Source of the DNA: Prochilodus magdalenae
Taxonomy: Eukaryota; Chordata; Actinopteri; Characiformes; Prochilodontidae
Direction of reading: 5' to 3'
Length of the DNA stretch: 64,000 nt
Assembly: GCA_024036415.1 (NCBI GenBank)
Contig: JAMWET010000721.1
Coordinates: 1-64,000, forward strand
Part shown: positions 34,850 to 47,600 of the stretch, piece by piece
How the letters are laid out: each line of letters opens with the position of its first letter
Position numbering within the stretch: position 1 is the first letter of the stretch
Notes under the pieces: generated by a model
Seen by the model: the letters and a program-made list of their open reading frames with translations, nothing else
Told to the model about the DNA's origin: nothing
Database searches by the model: none
Program-made: the position numbers and the translations under genes

Positions 34850-37800
34850 ATTACACACCTGAACACGCCTCTCTCTAACTCAGAGCTCCCTCAAATACAC
34901 ACCTGAACACGCCTCTCTCTAACTCAGAGCTTACTCTAATACACACCTGAACACGCCTCTCTCTAACTCAGAGCTCCCTCAAATACACACCTGAACACGC
35001 CTCTCTCTAACTCAGAGCTTACTCTAATACACACCTGAACACGCCTCTCTCTAACTCAGAGCTCCCTCAAATACACACCTGAACACGCCTCTCTCTAACT
35101 CAGAGCTCCCTCAAATACACACCTGAACACGCCTCTCTCTAACTCAGAGCTCAGTCTAGTACACACCTGAACACGCCTCTCTCTAACTCAGAGCTCCCTC
35201 AAATACACACCTGAACACACCTCTCTCTAACTCAGAGCTCAGTCTAGTACACACCTGAACACGCCTCTCTCTAACTCAGAGCTCCCTCAAATACACACCT
35301 GAACACGCCTCTCTCTAACTCAGAGCTCCCTCTAATACACACCTGAACACGCCTCTCTCTAACTCAGAGCTCAGTCTAGTACACACCTGAACACGCCTCT
35401 CTCTAACTCAGAGCTCCCTCTAATACACACCTGAACACGCCTCTCTCTAACTCAGAGCTCAGTCTAGTACACACCTGAACACGCCTCTCTAACTCAGAGC
35501 TCCCTCTAATACACACCTGAACACTCCTCTCTCTAACTCAGAGCTCCCTCAAATACACACCTGAACACGCCTCTCTCTAACTCAGAGCTCAGTCTAGTAC
35601 ACACCTGAACACGCCTCTCTCTAACTCAGAGCTCAGTCTAGTACACACCTGAACACGCCTCTCTAACTCAGAGCTCAGTCTAGTACACACCTGAACACGC
35701 CTCTCTCTAACTCAGAGCTTACTCTAATACACACCTGAACACGCCTCTCTCTAACTCAGAGCTCCCTCAAATACACACCTGAACACGCCTCTCTCTAACT
35801 CAGAGCTCAGTCTAGTACACACCTGAACACGCCTCTCTCTAACTCAGAGCTCCCTCAAATACACACCTGAACACGCCTCTCTCTAACTCAGAGCTCCCTC
35901 AAATACACACCTGAACACGCCTCTCTCTAACTCAGAGCTTACTCTAATACACACCTGAACACGCCTCTCTCTAACTCAGAGCTCCCTCAAATACACACCT
36001 GAACACGCCTCTCTCTAACTCAGAGCTCCCTCAAATACACACCTGAACACGCCTCTCTCTAACTCAGAGCTCCCTCAAATACACACCTGAACACGCCTCT
36101 CTCTAACTCAGAGCTCACTCTAATACACACCTGAACACGCCTCTCTCTAACTCAGAGCTCCCTCTAATACACACCTGAACACGCCTCTCTCTAACTCAGA
36201 GCTCCCTCTAATACACACCTGAACACGCCTCTCTCTAACTCAGAGCTCCCTCTAATACACACCTGAACACAACTCTCTCTAACTCAGAGCTCCCTCTAAT
36301 ACACACCTGAACACCCTCTCTCTAACTCAGAGCTCCCTCTAATACACACCTGAACACGCCTCTTCTAACTCAGAGCTCCTCTAATACACACCTGAACACG
36401 CCTCTCTCTAACTCTAGCTCACTCTAATACACACCTGAACACTCCTCTCTCTAACTCAGAGCTCACTCTAATACACACCTGAACACTCCTCTCTCTAACT
36501 CAGAGCTCACTCTAATACACACCTGAACACGCCTCTCTCTAACTCAGAGCTCCCTCTAATACACACCTGAACACGCCTCTCTCTAACTCAGAGCTCCCTC
36601 TAATACACACCTGAACACGCCTCTCTCTAACTCGGAGCTCCCTCTAATACACACCTGAACACTACTCTCTCTAACTCAGAGCTCCCTCTAGTACACACCA
36701 GAACACGTCTCTCTCTAACTCAGAGCTCACTCTAATACACACCTGAACACGCCTCTCTCTAACTCAGAGCTCTCTCTAATACACACCTGAACACGCCTCT
36801 CTCTAACTCAGAGCTCACTCTAATACACACCTGAACACGCCTCTCTCTAACTCAGAGCTCACTCTAATACACACCTGAACACGCCTCTCTCTAACTCAGA
36901 GCTCACTCTAATACACACCTGAACACGCCTCTCTCTAACTCAGAGCTCACTCTAATACACACCTGAACACGTCTCTCTCTAACTCAGAGCTCACTCTAAT
37001 ACACACCTGAACACGCCTCTCTCTAACTCAGAGCTCTCTCTAATACACACCTGAACACGCCTCTCTCTAACTCAGAGCTCACTCTAATACACACCTGAAC
37101 ACGCCTCTCTCTAACTCGGAGCTCCCTCTAATACACACCTGAACACTACTCTCTCTAACTCAGAGCTCCCTCTAATACACACCTGAACACCTCTCTCTAA
37201 CTCAGAGCTCCCTCTAATACACACCTGAACACCTCTTTCTAACTCAGAGCTCCCTCTAATACACACCTGAACACGCCTCTCTCTAACTCGGAGCTCCCTC
37301 TAATACACACCTGAACACGCCTCTCTCTAACTCAGAGCTCACTCTAATACACACCTGAACACTCCTCTCTCTAACTCAAAGCTCACTCTAATACACACCT
37401 GAACACGTCTCTCTCTATCTCAGAGCTCAGTCTAATACACACCTGAACACGCCTCTCTCTAACTCAGAGCTCAGTCTAATACACACCTGAACACTCCTCT
37501 CTCTAACTCAGACCTCCCTCTAATACACACCTGAACACTCCTCTCTCTAACTCAGAGCTCACTCTAATCCACACCTGAACATGCCTCTCTCTAACTCAGA
37601 GCTCACTCTAATACACACCTGAACACTCCTCTCTCTAACTCAGAGCTCACTCTAATACACACCTGAACACGCCCCTCTCTAACTCAGAGCTCACTCTAAT
37701 ACACACCTGAACACGCCTCTCTCTAACTCAGAGCTCACTCTAATACACACCTGAACACGCCTCTCTCCAACTCATTAGAGCTCCCTCTAATAGACACACT
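34850..37800 (+). repeat. 43-bp minisatellite, about 68 copies
   Basis: Unit of the type 'acacacctgaacacgcctct' + 'ctctaactcagagctccctc' + 'taa', measured period 43 bp (34971 to 35014). Variants (ccctc, actct, agtct) alternate in patches, suggesting higher-order blocks. Confidence 0.97.
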
Positions 37801-38215
37801 TGAACACGCCTCTCAGGTGTGTATTAGAGGGACTCTGAGAGAGAGAGGCGTGTTCAGGTGTGTATTAGAGTGAGCTCTGAGTTGGAGAGAGGTGTGTTCA
37901 GGTGTGTATTAGAGTGAGCTCTGAGTTAGAGAGAGGCGGTGTTCAGGTGTGTATTAGAGTGAGCTCTGAGTTAGAGAGAGGCGTGTTCAGGTGTGTATTA
38001 GAGGGAGCTCTGAGGTAGAGAGAGGCGTCTTCAGGTGTGTATTAGAGGGAGCTCTGAGTTAAGAGAGGCGTGTTCAGGTGTGTATTAGAGTGAGCTCTGA
38101 GTTAACTCAGGAGTTTTCAGGTGTGTATTAGAGTGAGCTCTGAGTTAGAGAGAGGAGTGTTCAGGTGTGTATTAGAGGGAGCTCTGAGTTTGAGAGAGAC
38201 GTGTTCAGGTGTTCA
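37801..38215 (-). repeat. Inverted tail of the 43-bp minisatellite
   Basis: From about 37815 the same unit appears as its reverse complement ('caggtgtgtattagagggag' + 'ctctgagttagagagagg'), for about 9-10 copies. The switch point is at 37780-37815. Together with the main array it can form a long hairpin. Confidence 0.95.
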
Positions 38216-38559
38216 AACTCAGCAGAGGTGTTTAGGGTTAGGGTTAGCTTAAAGGTTGCTTTAAACGCCAGCAGCAGAACTGTTAACCCTAACAGAATAA
38301 GACAGGCAATGAAGGTGCTAGGGTTCTAAGGTGCTGGTGTGAAAGTAAGCTCTGACCTCGTTGGAGCTGCCTTGAAGGTTCAGAAGATGTTGGATTGGAA
38401 GGTATGAAACGTGAAGGTTCTGTTCTCAGATCAGTTTTTGTAGCTCCTCTCAACAAGCCCCGCCCACAAATGGTTTAGGTCCCTGTGAGACTTCCTGTGT
38501 GAGTGAGCGTTGGAGTCCTCAAGGTTCTTCAGCACGGACACAGTTACACGGACACAGTC
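38216..38559. promoter_or_regulatory. nckap1l upstream region
   Basis: About 340 bp separate the minisatellite from the nckap1l start codon. The nckap1l promoter or 5' UTR must lie here or within the repeat, but I see no clear TATA box or initiator. 'aagccccgcccacaaat' (38455) contains a GC-box-like CCCGCCC. Confidence 0.35.
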
Positions 38560-38650
38560 ATGGCCTACCAGCAGAAACTGGCTGAGAAGCTCCTGTTCTG
38601 AATGAGCGCGGGTCAGGGGGTTTCTGATCAGGATGAACCACATTAAGAAG
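38560..38650 (+). CDS. nckap1l: nckap1l exon 1
   Basis: ATG followed by [10 protein letters not shown], then 'LNERGSG' and 'IRMNHIKK' in other frames, and donor gtgagga. Hem proteins start with the same QKLAEKLTxLNxRGxG..xR..xIKK pattern. As written, one base is missing after AAGCTC and two are extra in 'gggggttt', so a literal translation stops at codon 14. The exon is 91 nt where 90 would be in frame. Confidence 0.8.
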
Positions 38651-41600
38651 GTGAGGAAACGGTTCTGTGAAGATGTTCTCGGTAGCTCTGAGCAACGCAG
38701 GTGCTGAGGTTGCCGCACATCTGAGTTTGTGTAATGTCGATTCATGATTTGTGTTTTCACACTTAACCCGCACTCTAGAACCCTACATCATTCCAAACGG
38801 TCTTTAAGTTAAAAAGACTGATTTAGCAGATGAACTGTTTGATTCCTCAGCTCTAGGTTCTAAGTGGTGTTCTGAGGTTCTAGGCGATGTTCTAAGTGAT
38901 GTGTTTCTGCGTGGTTGCAGGTTGTTTATTGTGTAGGGTGTAATTATTTCGGACTCTTCTTGGGTTTAAAGAAGGTTCTGGCTGGTTTAATCGTGTCGGG
39001 TGTGTTTGGTTTCGAAGTGGAGGATTAAAGAGGAAGTACAAACAGGAAACTACCAGCCGCCTTCAGTCACACAGCGAGAACAGGAACAGCTTCATCTCGG
39101 ACTGTTTGGGTTCCGTATGTGTTTCAAAAGTTTTACCAGTTACTTTAAAATCTGAATCCTGAACATTACAGTTTCTGAATATAAGGATTCATACTTCATC
39201 AAAACTTCAGCTACAGAGAACCTCAGTCTTTATCTGTTCTGATGTGCATCAGATCTGGTCCGTGTTTGTTTGGGTTCTTGATGCAGAACTAGTTTTAGTT
39301 TTGGTGTTTCACTTTGTTGTTCATCGAGGTTTCTTTTTAGTCCACATCTCTGTTTATAAGATGAGCAGCGTTCAGAGGAGTTAGAGTCCAGAGGAGTGGC
39401 GTTTAGAGGAGTAAGGGTCCAGAGGAGTGGCATTTACACTGTATCAGCTCCACTGAGCATATACAGTGGGGTGTGAAAGTTTGGGCAGCGTTGCTAATTT
39501 TCCTGATTTACCTTTATAAAGTATTGATTGTTTGGATAAAAAAATTGCGTTAAATATATCATATAGGGGAGAAACACAGGGATATCTGAGAAGTGAAATG
39601 AAGTTTATATGATTTACAGAAAGTGTGCAATAATTGGTTAAACAAAAGTAGGCAGGTACATAAATTTGGGCACTGTTGTCATTTTATTGATTTTAGAACC
39701 TTTAGAACTAATTACTGGAACTCAAATTTGGTTTGGTAAGTTCAGTGACCCTTGACCTCCATACACAGGTGACTCCAATCATGAGAAAGGGTATTTAAGG
39801 GGCGCAATTGTACGTTTTTCTCCTCTTTGCATCTTCTCTGAAGAGTCGCAGTGTGGGAGTCTCAAAACAACTTTCAAATTACCTGAAAACAGAGACTGTT
39901 CCCCGTCATGGTTTAGGGGAAGAATACGGAAAGCTCTCTCAGAGATTTCAGCTTTCAGTCTCCACTGTGAGAAACACTGTGAGGAAATGGAAGACCACAG
40001 GCACAGTTTAAGTCAAGGCTCGAAGGGGCAGACCAAGAAACATCTGGAATAAACAGAAGCGAAGGATGTGGAGAACAGTCAGAGTCAACCCCCAGACCAG
40101 CACCAAAGACCTACCACATGATCCTGCTGCTGATGGAGTCACTGTGCATCGTTCAGCTATTCGGCGCACTTTACACAAGGAGGTGCTGTATGGGAGAGTG
40201 ATGCAGAGGAAGCCTTTTCTCCGCCCACATCACAAACAGAGCCGCTTGAGGTAGGCTAAAGCACATTCGGACAAGCCAGCTTCATTTTGGAATAAGGTGC
40301 TGTGTTATTTGGGCATAACAAGGGCCGTTATGCATGGAGGAAAAAGAACACAGCACTCCAAGAAAAACACCTGCTACCTACAGTAAAACCTGGTGGTGGT
40401 TCCATCATGCTGTGGGGCTGTGTGGCCAGTACAGGGACTGGGAATCTTGTTAAAGTTGAGGGACGCATGGATTCCAATCAATATCAGCAGATTCTGGAGA
40501 CCAATGTCCAGGAATCAGTGACAAAGCTGAAGCTGCGCCCGGCCTGGATCTTCCAACAAGACAACGACCCTAAACACTGCTCAAAATCTACTAATGCATT
40601 CATGCAGAGGAACAAGTACAACGTTCTGGAATGGCCATCTCAGTCCCCAGACCTGGATATTATTGAAAATCTGTGGTGTCACTTAAAGAGAGCTGTCCAT
40701 GCTCGGAAACCATCAAACCTGAATGAACTAGAGATGGTCTAAAATACCTTCAGCCACAATCCAGACTCTCATTAGAAGCTATAGGAAGCGTTTAGAGGCT
40801 GTTGTTTCTGCGAAAGGAGGATCTACTAAATATTGAGTTATGTTTTTTTGTGGTGCCCAAATTTATGCACCTGCCTAATTTTGTTTAGACAATTATTGCA
40901 CACTTTCTGTAAATCATATAAACTTCATTTCACTTCTCAAATATCACTGTTTTGTCCCCTATATGATATATTTAACGGATTTTTTTTTATCCAATCAATC
41001 AATTCTTTATAATGGTATATCAGGAAATGTAACAAGGCTGCCCAAACTTTCGTACCCCACTGTAGGACACTGGGAGCATCTGTGATCAGATGTATAATCA
41101 GTAATCTGTATAATCAGTGATCAGGTGAATAATCAGTAATCTATGTATTCAGTAATCAGGTATTTTATCTGTAACTTATATAATCAGTGATCAGGTGTGG
41201 AACTTTAGCTGGTAGGAATTTCTGCACTAGGGTGATTCTCACTGTTCTTCAAACTTTTATTCAGGCACCGTATTTTTTTATATCTATTAGAATATGATTT
41301 TTTTGATTTGATTGATTTCAAATGTGTGATTATTTATAATTGTGTGATTTCAGACCTGTGCAGATGCGAAACGAAGGCCGTCATTTCTTACGGATAAATT
41401 GATGGAATCTGCTGTGAAATACATTAACAGGAAGTTCCCCAACATTGACTTCAGAGGCGGCAGCGTAAGAGTTCACATGCAAAACCTTTAATTCTTTATG
41501 GATGTAGCTGTATTAGTGCTCTGATTACTGTTATTGATTATTGTTTTAACATTTTAACTGTAAATGCAGCAACAACTGAGCAACATTCAGAAACAGAAAT

Positions 41601-44600
41601 CTGCAGTTCTGGAAGGTCTGAGCAGCTTCTATGACTCCCTTGTTGATGTGATGGAATTCAGAGTAAGAATATTTAATATTTTATAGATTATTTTGTGAAA
41701 TTCTTCTGTATTCCAGATCAAATTGTAACACACTGGTATTGTACACACATTGTATGTTTTATTGATTTGGTGTTATGAATAGATTTAATATGCTATATTA
41801 ATTATTTATTATTATTTTAGGACCATGTTTATGAGTTACTCAACACCATTGACGCCTGCCAGTGTTATTTTAACATTGTAAGTTTACTCATTTAAAAACA
41901 GCTACTTTAATAGTATAACCCTTTCTTATTTTATTATGATTAACTATAATAACTGAACTGTTTTAGGCTGTTAATTTTGACTTCACTAAAAAATTACCTG
42001 GACTTGATCATCACTTACACCTCCGTCATATTAATGCTCTCTCCCGCATTGATGATAAAAAAGCTCTGGTGGGAATGTATAACTGTGCACATGAGTTCTC
42101 CAATGGAAGCAGGTGAATATGAATATTTTCTGATTTTAAAAAATGAAATGATGAAATAAATCTGATTAATTTTGAGTACTGTAGTAATGATGACGTACTT
42201 CTAAAAAGGGGTTTTCTACTTCATGTCTTGTTCTGTTATGCCGTTGCCACTTAAGTTCAGTTTAATAAATACATTTTTACATAAACACACTTAATTGCAT
42301 ATGAATGTTTAGATCAACATTTTGTCAGATATTTCCATGTGACTACAAAGTGTGTTGTGAAATACAGATTGTTAATTTCACCTGAAATTAAACGCAGTAA
42401 TCAACGTCCTTTAAGGAGCTGTTTTTAGTATCTGATGGTAAATGAAGAAGTGTTTATTCTGAATGAAGTAGTGTTGTGAGAATGAAGGTGCCATGAGGTT
42501 GTTTGTTATGAAGGGCGAGTGTGTAAGATGTTATGAAGGGCGAGTGTGTAAGACGTTATGAAGGGCGAGTGTGTAAGATGTTATAAAGGGCAAGTGTGTA
42601 ACATGCTATGAAGGGCAAGTGTGTAAGACGTAATGAAGGGTGAATGTGTAAGGTGTTATGAAGGGCGAATGTCTAAGATGTTATGAAGGGCGAATGTGTA
42701 AGATGTTATGAAGGGCGAGTGTGTAAGATGTTATGAAGGGTGAGTGTGTAAGACGTTATGAAGGGTGAGTGTGTAAGACGTTATGAAGTGCGAGTGTGTA
42801 AGATGTTATGAAGGGTGAGTGTGTAAGACGTTATTGAGGGTGGGTGAGTGTGTAAGACGTTATGAAGGGCGAGTGTGTAAGATGTTATGAAGGGCGAATG
42901 TGTAAGATGTTATGAAGGGCGAGTGTGTAAGACGTTATGAAGGGCGAGTGTGTAAGATGTTATGAAGGGCGAGTGTGTAAGATGTTATGAAGGACGAGTG
43001 TGTGTAAGATGTTATGAAGGCCGTGTGTGTGTAAGATGTTATGAAGGGCAAGTGTGTAGGATGTTATGAAGGGCGAGTGTGTAAGACGTTATGAAGGGCG
43101 AGTGTGTAAGATGTTGTGAAGGGCGAGTGTGTAAGATTTTATGAAGGGAGAGTGTGTAAGATGGTATTAAGAGCGAGGGTGTAAGATGTTATGAAGGGCG
43201 AATGTGTAAGATGTTATGAAGGACGAGTGTGTGTGTAAGATGTTTTATGAAGGCCGTGTGTGTGTAAGATGTTATGAAGGCCGTGTGTGTGTAAGATGTT
43301 ATGAAGGGCAAGTGTGTAGGATGTTATGAAGGGCGAGTGTGTAAGACGTTGTGAAGGGCGAGTGTGTAAGATGTTATGAAGGGCGAGTGTGTAAGATTTT
43401 ATGAAGGGAGAGTGTGTAAGATGTTATGAAGGGCGAGTGTGTAAGATGTTATGAAGGGCGAGTGTGTAAGATGTTATGAAGGGCGAATGTGTAAGATGTT
43501 AGAAGGGTGTGTGTAAGATGTTATGAAGGGCGAGTGTGTAAGACGTTATGAAGGGCGAGTGTGTAAGATGTTATGAAGGGCGAGTGTGTAAGATGTTATG
43601 AAGGGCGAGTGTGTAAGATGTTATGAAGGGCGAGTGTGTAAGATATTATGAAGGGCGAGTGTGTAAGATATTATGAAGGGTGAGTGTGTAAGATGTTATG
43701 AAGGGCGAGTGTGTAAGATGTTGTGAAGGGCGAGTGTGTAAGACGTTATGAAGGGTGAGTGTGTAAGATGTTATGAAGGGCGAGTGTGTAAGACGTTATG
43801 AAGGGCAAGTGTGTAAGACATTATGAAGGGTGAGTGTGTAAGATGTTATGAAGGGCGAGTGTGTAAGACGTTATGAAGGGCGAGTGTGTAAGATGTTATG
43901 AAGGGCGAATGTGTCAGATGTTATGAAGGGTGAGTGTGTAAGACGTTGTGAAGGGCAAGTGTGTAAGACGTTATGAAGGGCGAGTGTGTAAGATGTTATG
44001 AAGGGTGAGTGTGTAAGACGTTATGAAGGGCGAGTGTGTAAGATGTTATGAAGGGTGAGTGTGTAAGACGTTATGAAGGGTGAGTGTGTAAGATGTTATG
44101 AATGGTGAGTGTGTAAGACGTTATGAAGGGCGAGTGTGTAAGATGTTATGAAGGGTGAGTGTGTAAGACGTTATGAAGGGTGAGTGTGTAAGACGTTATG
44201 AAGGGCGAGTGTGTAAGACGTTATGAAGGGTGAGTGTGTAAGACGTTATGAAGGGCGAGTGTGTAAGATGTTATGAAGGGCGAGTGTGTAAGACGTTATG
44301 AAGGGTGAGTGTGTAAGATGTTATGAAGGGTGAGTGTGTAAGATGTTATGAAGGGCGAGTGTAAGATGTTATAAAATGGGAGTGTGTAAGACGTTATGAA
44401 GGGCGAGTGTGTAAGACGTTGTGAAGGGCGAGTGTGTAAGACGTTATGAAGGACGAGTGTGTAAGACGTTGTGAAGGGCGAGTGTGTAAGACGTTGTGAA
44501 GGGCGAGTGTGTAAGATGTTATGAAGGGTGAGTGTGTAAGACGTTATGAAGGGTGAGTGTGTAAGACGTTGTGAAGGGTGAGTGTGTAAGACGTTATGAA

Positions 44601-47600
44601 GGACGAGTGTGTAAGACGTTATGAAGGGCGAGTGTGTAAGATGTTATGAAGGGCGAGTGTGTAAGACGTTATGAAGGGTGAGTGTGTAAGATGTTATGAA
44701 GGGTGAGTGTGTAAGATGTTATGAAGGGCGAGTGTAAGATGTTATGAAGGGCGAGTGTGTAAGACGTTATGAAGGGCGAGTGTGTAAGACGTTGTGAAGG
44801 GCGAGTGTGTAAGACGTTATGAAGGGTGAGTGTGTAAGATGTTATGAAGGGTGAGTGTGTAAGATGTTATGAAGGGCGAGTGTAAGATGTTATGAAGGGC
44901 GAGTGTGTAAGACGTTATGAAGGGCGAGTGTGTAAGACGTTGTGAAGGGCGAGTGTGTGTAAGACGTTATGTAGGTAGAGTGTGTAAGACGTTGTGTCGG
45001 GCGAGTGTGTAAGACGTTGTGAAGGGCGAGTGTGTAAGATGTTATGAAGGGTGAGTGTGTAAGACGTTATGAAGGGTGAGTGTGTAAGACGTTGTGAAGG
45101 GTGAGTGTGTAAGACGTTATGAAGGACGAGTGTGTAAGACGTTATGAAGGGCGAGTGTGTAAGATGTTATGAAGGGCGAGTGTGTAAGACGTTATGAAGG
45201 ACGAGTGTGTAAGATGTTATGAAGGGTGAGTGTGTAAGATGTTTATGAAGGGCGAGTGTAAGAGGTTATGAAGGGCGAGTGTGTAAGACGTTATGAAGGG
45301 CGAGTGTGTAAGACGTTATGAAGGGAGAGTGTGTAAGACGTTATGAAGGGAGAGTGTGTAAGACGTTCTGATGGGGTAGTGTGTAAGACGTTTTGAAGGG
45401 CGAGTGTGTAAGTGGTTATGAAGGGTGAGTGTGTAAGACGGTTATGAAGGGCGAGTGTGTAAGACGTTGTGAAGGGTGAGTGTGTAAGACGTTATGAAGG
45501 GACGAGTGTGTAAGACGTTGTGCAGGGCGAGTGTGTAAGACATTGTGAAGGGCATGTGTGTAAGACGTTATGAAGGGTGAGTGTGTAAGATGTTATGAAG
45601 GGCGAGTGTGTAAGATGTTTATGAAGGGGCGAGTGTGTAAGACGTTATGAAGGGCGAGTGTGTAAGATGTTATGAAGGGCGAGTGTGTAAGACATTGTGA
45701 AGGGCGAGTGTGTAAGACGTTATGAAGGGTGAGTGTGTAAGACGTTGTGAAGGGCGAGTGTGTAAGACGTTATGAAGGGTGAGTGTGTAAGACATTGTGA
45801 AGGGCGAGTGTGTAAGACGTTATGAAGGGTGAGTGTGTAAGATGTTATGAAGGGCGAGTGTGTAAGATGTTATGAAGGGTGAGTGTGTAAGATGTTATGA
45901 AGGGCGAGTGTGTAAGATGTTATGAAGGGCGAGTGTGTAAGATGTTATGAAGGGTGAGTGTGTAAGACATTGTGAAGGGCGAGTGTGTAAGACGTTATGA
46001 AGGACGAGTGTGTAAGACGTTGTGAAGGGCGAGTGTGTAAGACGTTGTGAAGGGCGAGTGTGTAAGAAGTTGTGAAGGGCGAGTGTGTAAGACGTTATGA
46101 AGGGTGAGTGTGTAAGACATTGTGAAGGGTGAGTGTGTAAGACGTTATGAAGGGTGAGTGTGTAAGATGTTATGAAGGGCGAGTGTGTAAGATGTTATGA
46201 AGGGCGAGTGTGTAAGATGTTATGAAGGGCGAGTGTGTAAGATGTTATGAAGGGTGAGTGTGTAAGATGTTATGAAGGGCGAGTGTGTAAGACGTTATGA
46301 AGGGCGAGTGTGTAAGATGTTATGAAGGGTGAGTGTGTAAGATGTTATGAAGGGCGAGTGTGTAAGATGTATGAAGGGCGAGTGTGTGTAAGATGTTATG
46401 AAGGGTGAGTGTGTAAGAGGTTATTAAGGGAGAGTGTGTAAGACTTTTTGAAGGGTGCGTGTGTATGATTTTTTGAAGGGCGAGTGTGTAAGATGTTATG
46501 AAGGGTGAGTGTGTAAGATGTTATGAAGGGCGAGTGTGTAAGACGTTATGAAGGGCGAGTGTGTAAGATGTTATGAAGGGCGAGTGTGTAAGACGTTATG
46601 AAGGGCGAGTGTGTAAGACGTTATGAAGGGTGAGTGTGTAAGACGTTATGAAGGGTGAGTGTGTAAGACGTTATGAAGGGTGAGTGTGTAAGACGTTGTG
46701 AAGGGCGAGTGTGTAAGATGTTATGAAGGGTGAGTGTGTAAGATGTTATGAAGGGCGAGTGTGTAAGACGTTATGAAGGGCGAGTGTGTAAGATGTTATG
46801 AAGGGGCGAGTGTGTAAGACGTTCTGAAGGGCGAGTGTGTAAGACGTTATGAAGGGTGAGTGTGTAAGACGTTATGAAGGGTGAGTGTGTAAGACGTTTT
46901 GAAGGGTGAGTGTGTAAGACGTTATGAAGGGCGAGTGTGTAAGATGTTATGAAGGGCGAGTGTGTAAGACGTTATGAAGGGCGAGTGTGTAAGACGTTGT
47001 GAAGGGCGAGTGTGTAAGACGTTATGAAGGGCGAGTGTGTAAGACGTTATGAAGGGCGAGTGTGTAAGACGTTATGAAGGGCGAGTGTGTAAGATGTTAT
47101 GAAGGGTGAGTGTGTAAGACGTTATGAAGGGCGAGTGTGTAAGATGTTATGATGGGGGAGGGTGTGAGAGGTTATGAAGGGTGAGTGTGTAAAGACGTTA
47201 TGAAGGGTGAGTGTGTAAGACGTTATGAAGGGTGAGTGTGGTAAGACGTTATGAAGGGCGAGTGTGTAAGATGTTATGAAGGGGTTTATTTTCTGTCCTC
47301 TAATGTTCAGTTTCTCTTTGTTTACATTATCTGATCAGTGACCCGGCATACCCTCGACTTGGACAGATGATCGTGGAGTACGAACACCCTCTCAAAAAGC
47401 TCAGTGAAGAATTCGGCCCTCACACCAAGGTAAACAAACAAACAGCTTAAAATAACAATAAACAAAAATGAATCCCAACAAAAACGTCCAGCCTCAATAA
47501 TATGTATTTTAGAAATTTGTGTTCTGTTGAATCTTGAGTTATGATGCCAGTCCTGCTGCTGAGTTTAGTGAGGTGTGATGGTTTTTACAGATGTTCAGTA

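Noticed and set aside
34850..38215. CRISPR-like regular repeats
   Set aside because: Units are contiguous with no unique spacers and no cas genes; the context is a vertebrate genome. These are minisatellites.
41977..42159. Separate small 60-codon protein
   Set aside because: It is the shifted-frame part of nckap1l exon 5 plus intron.
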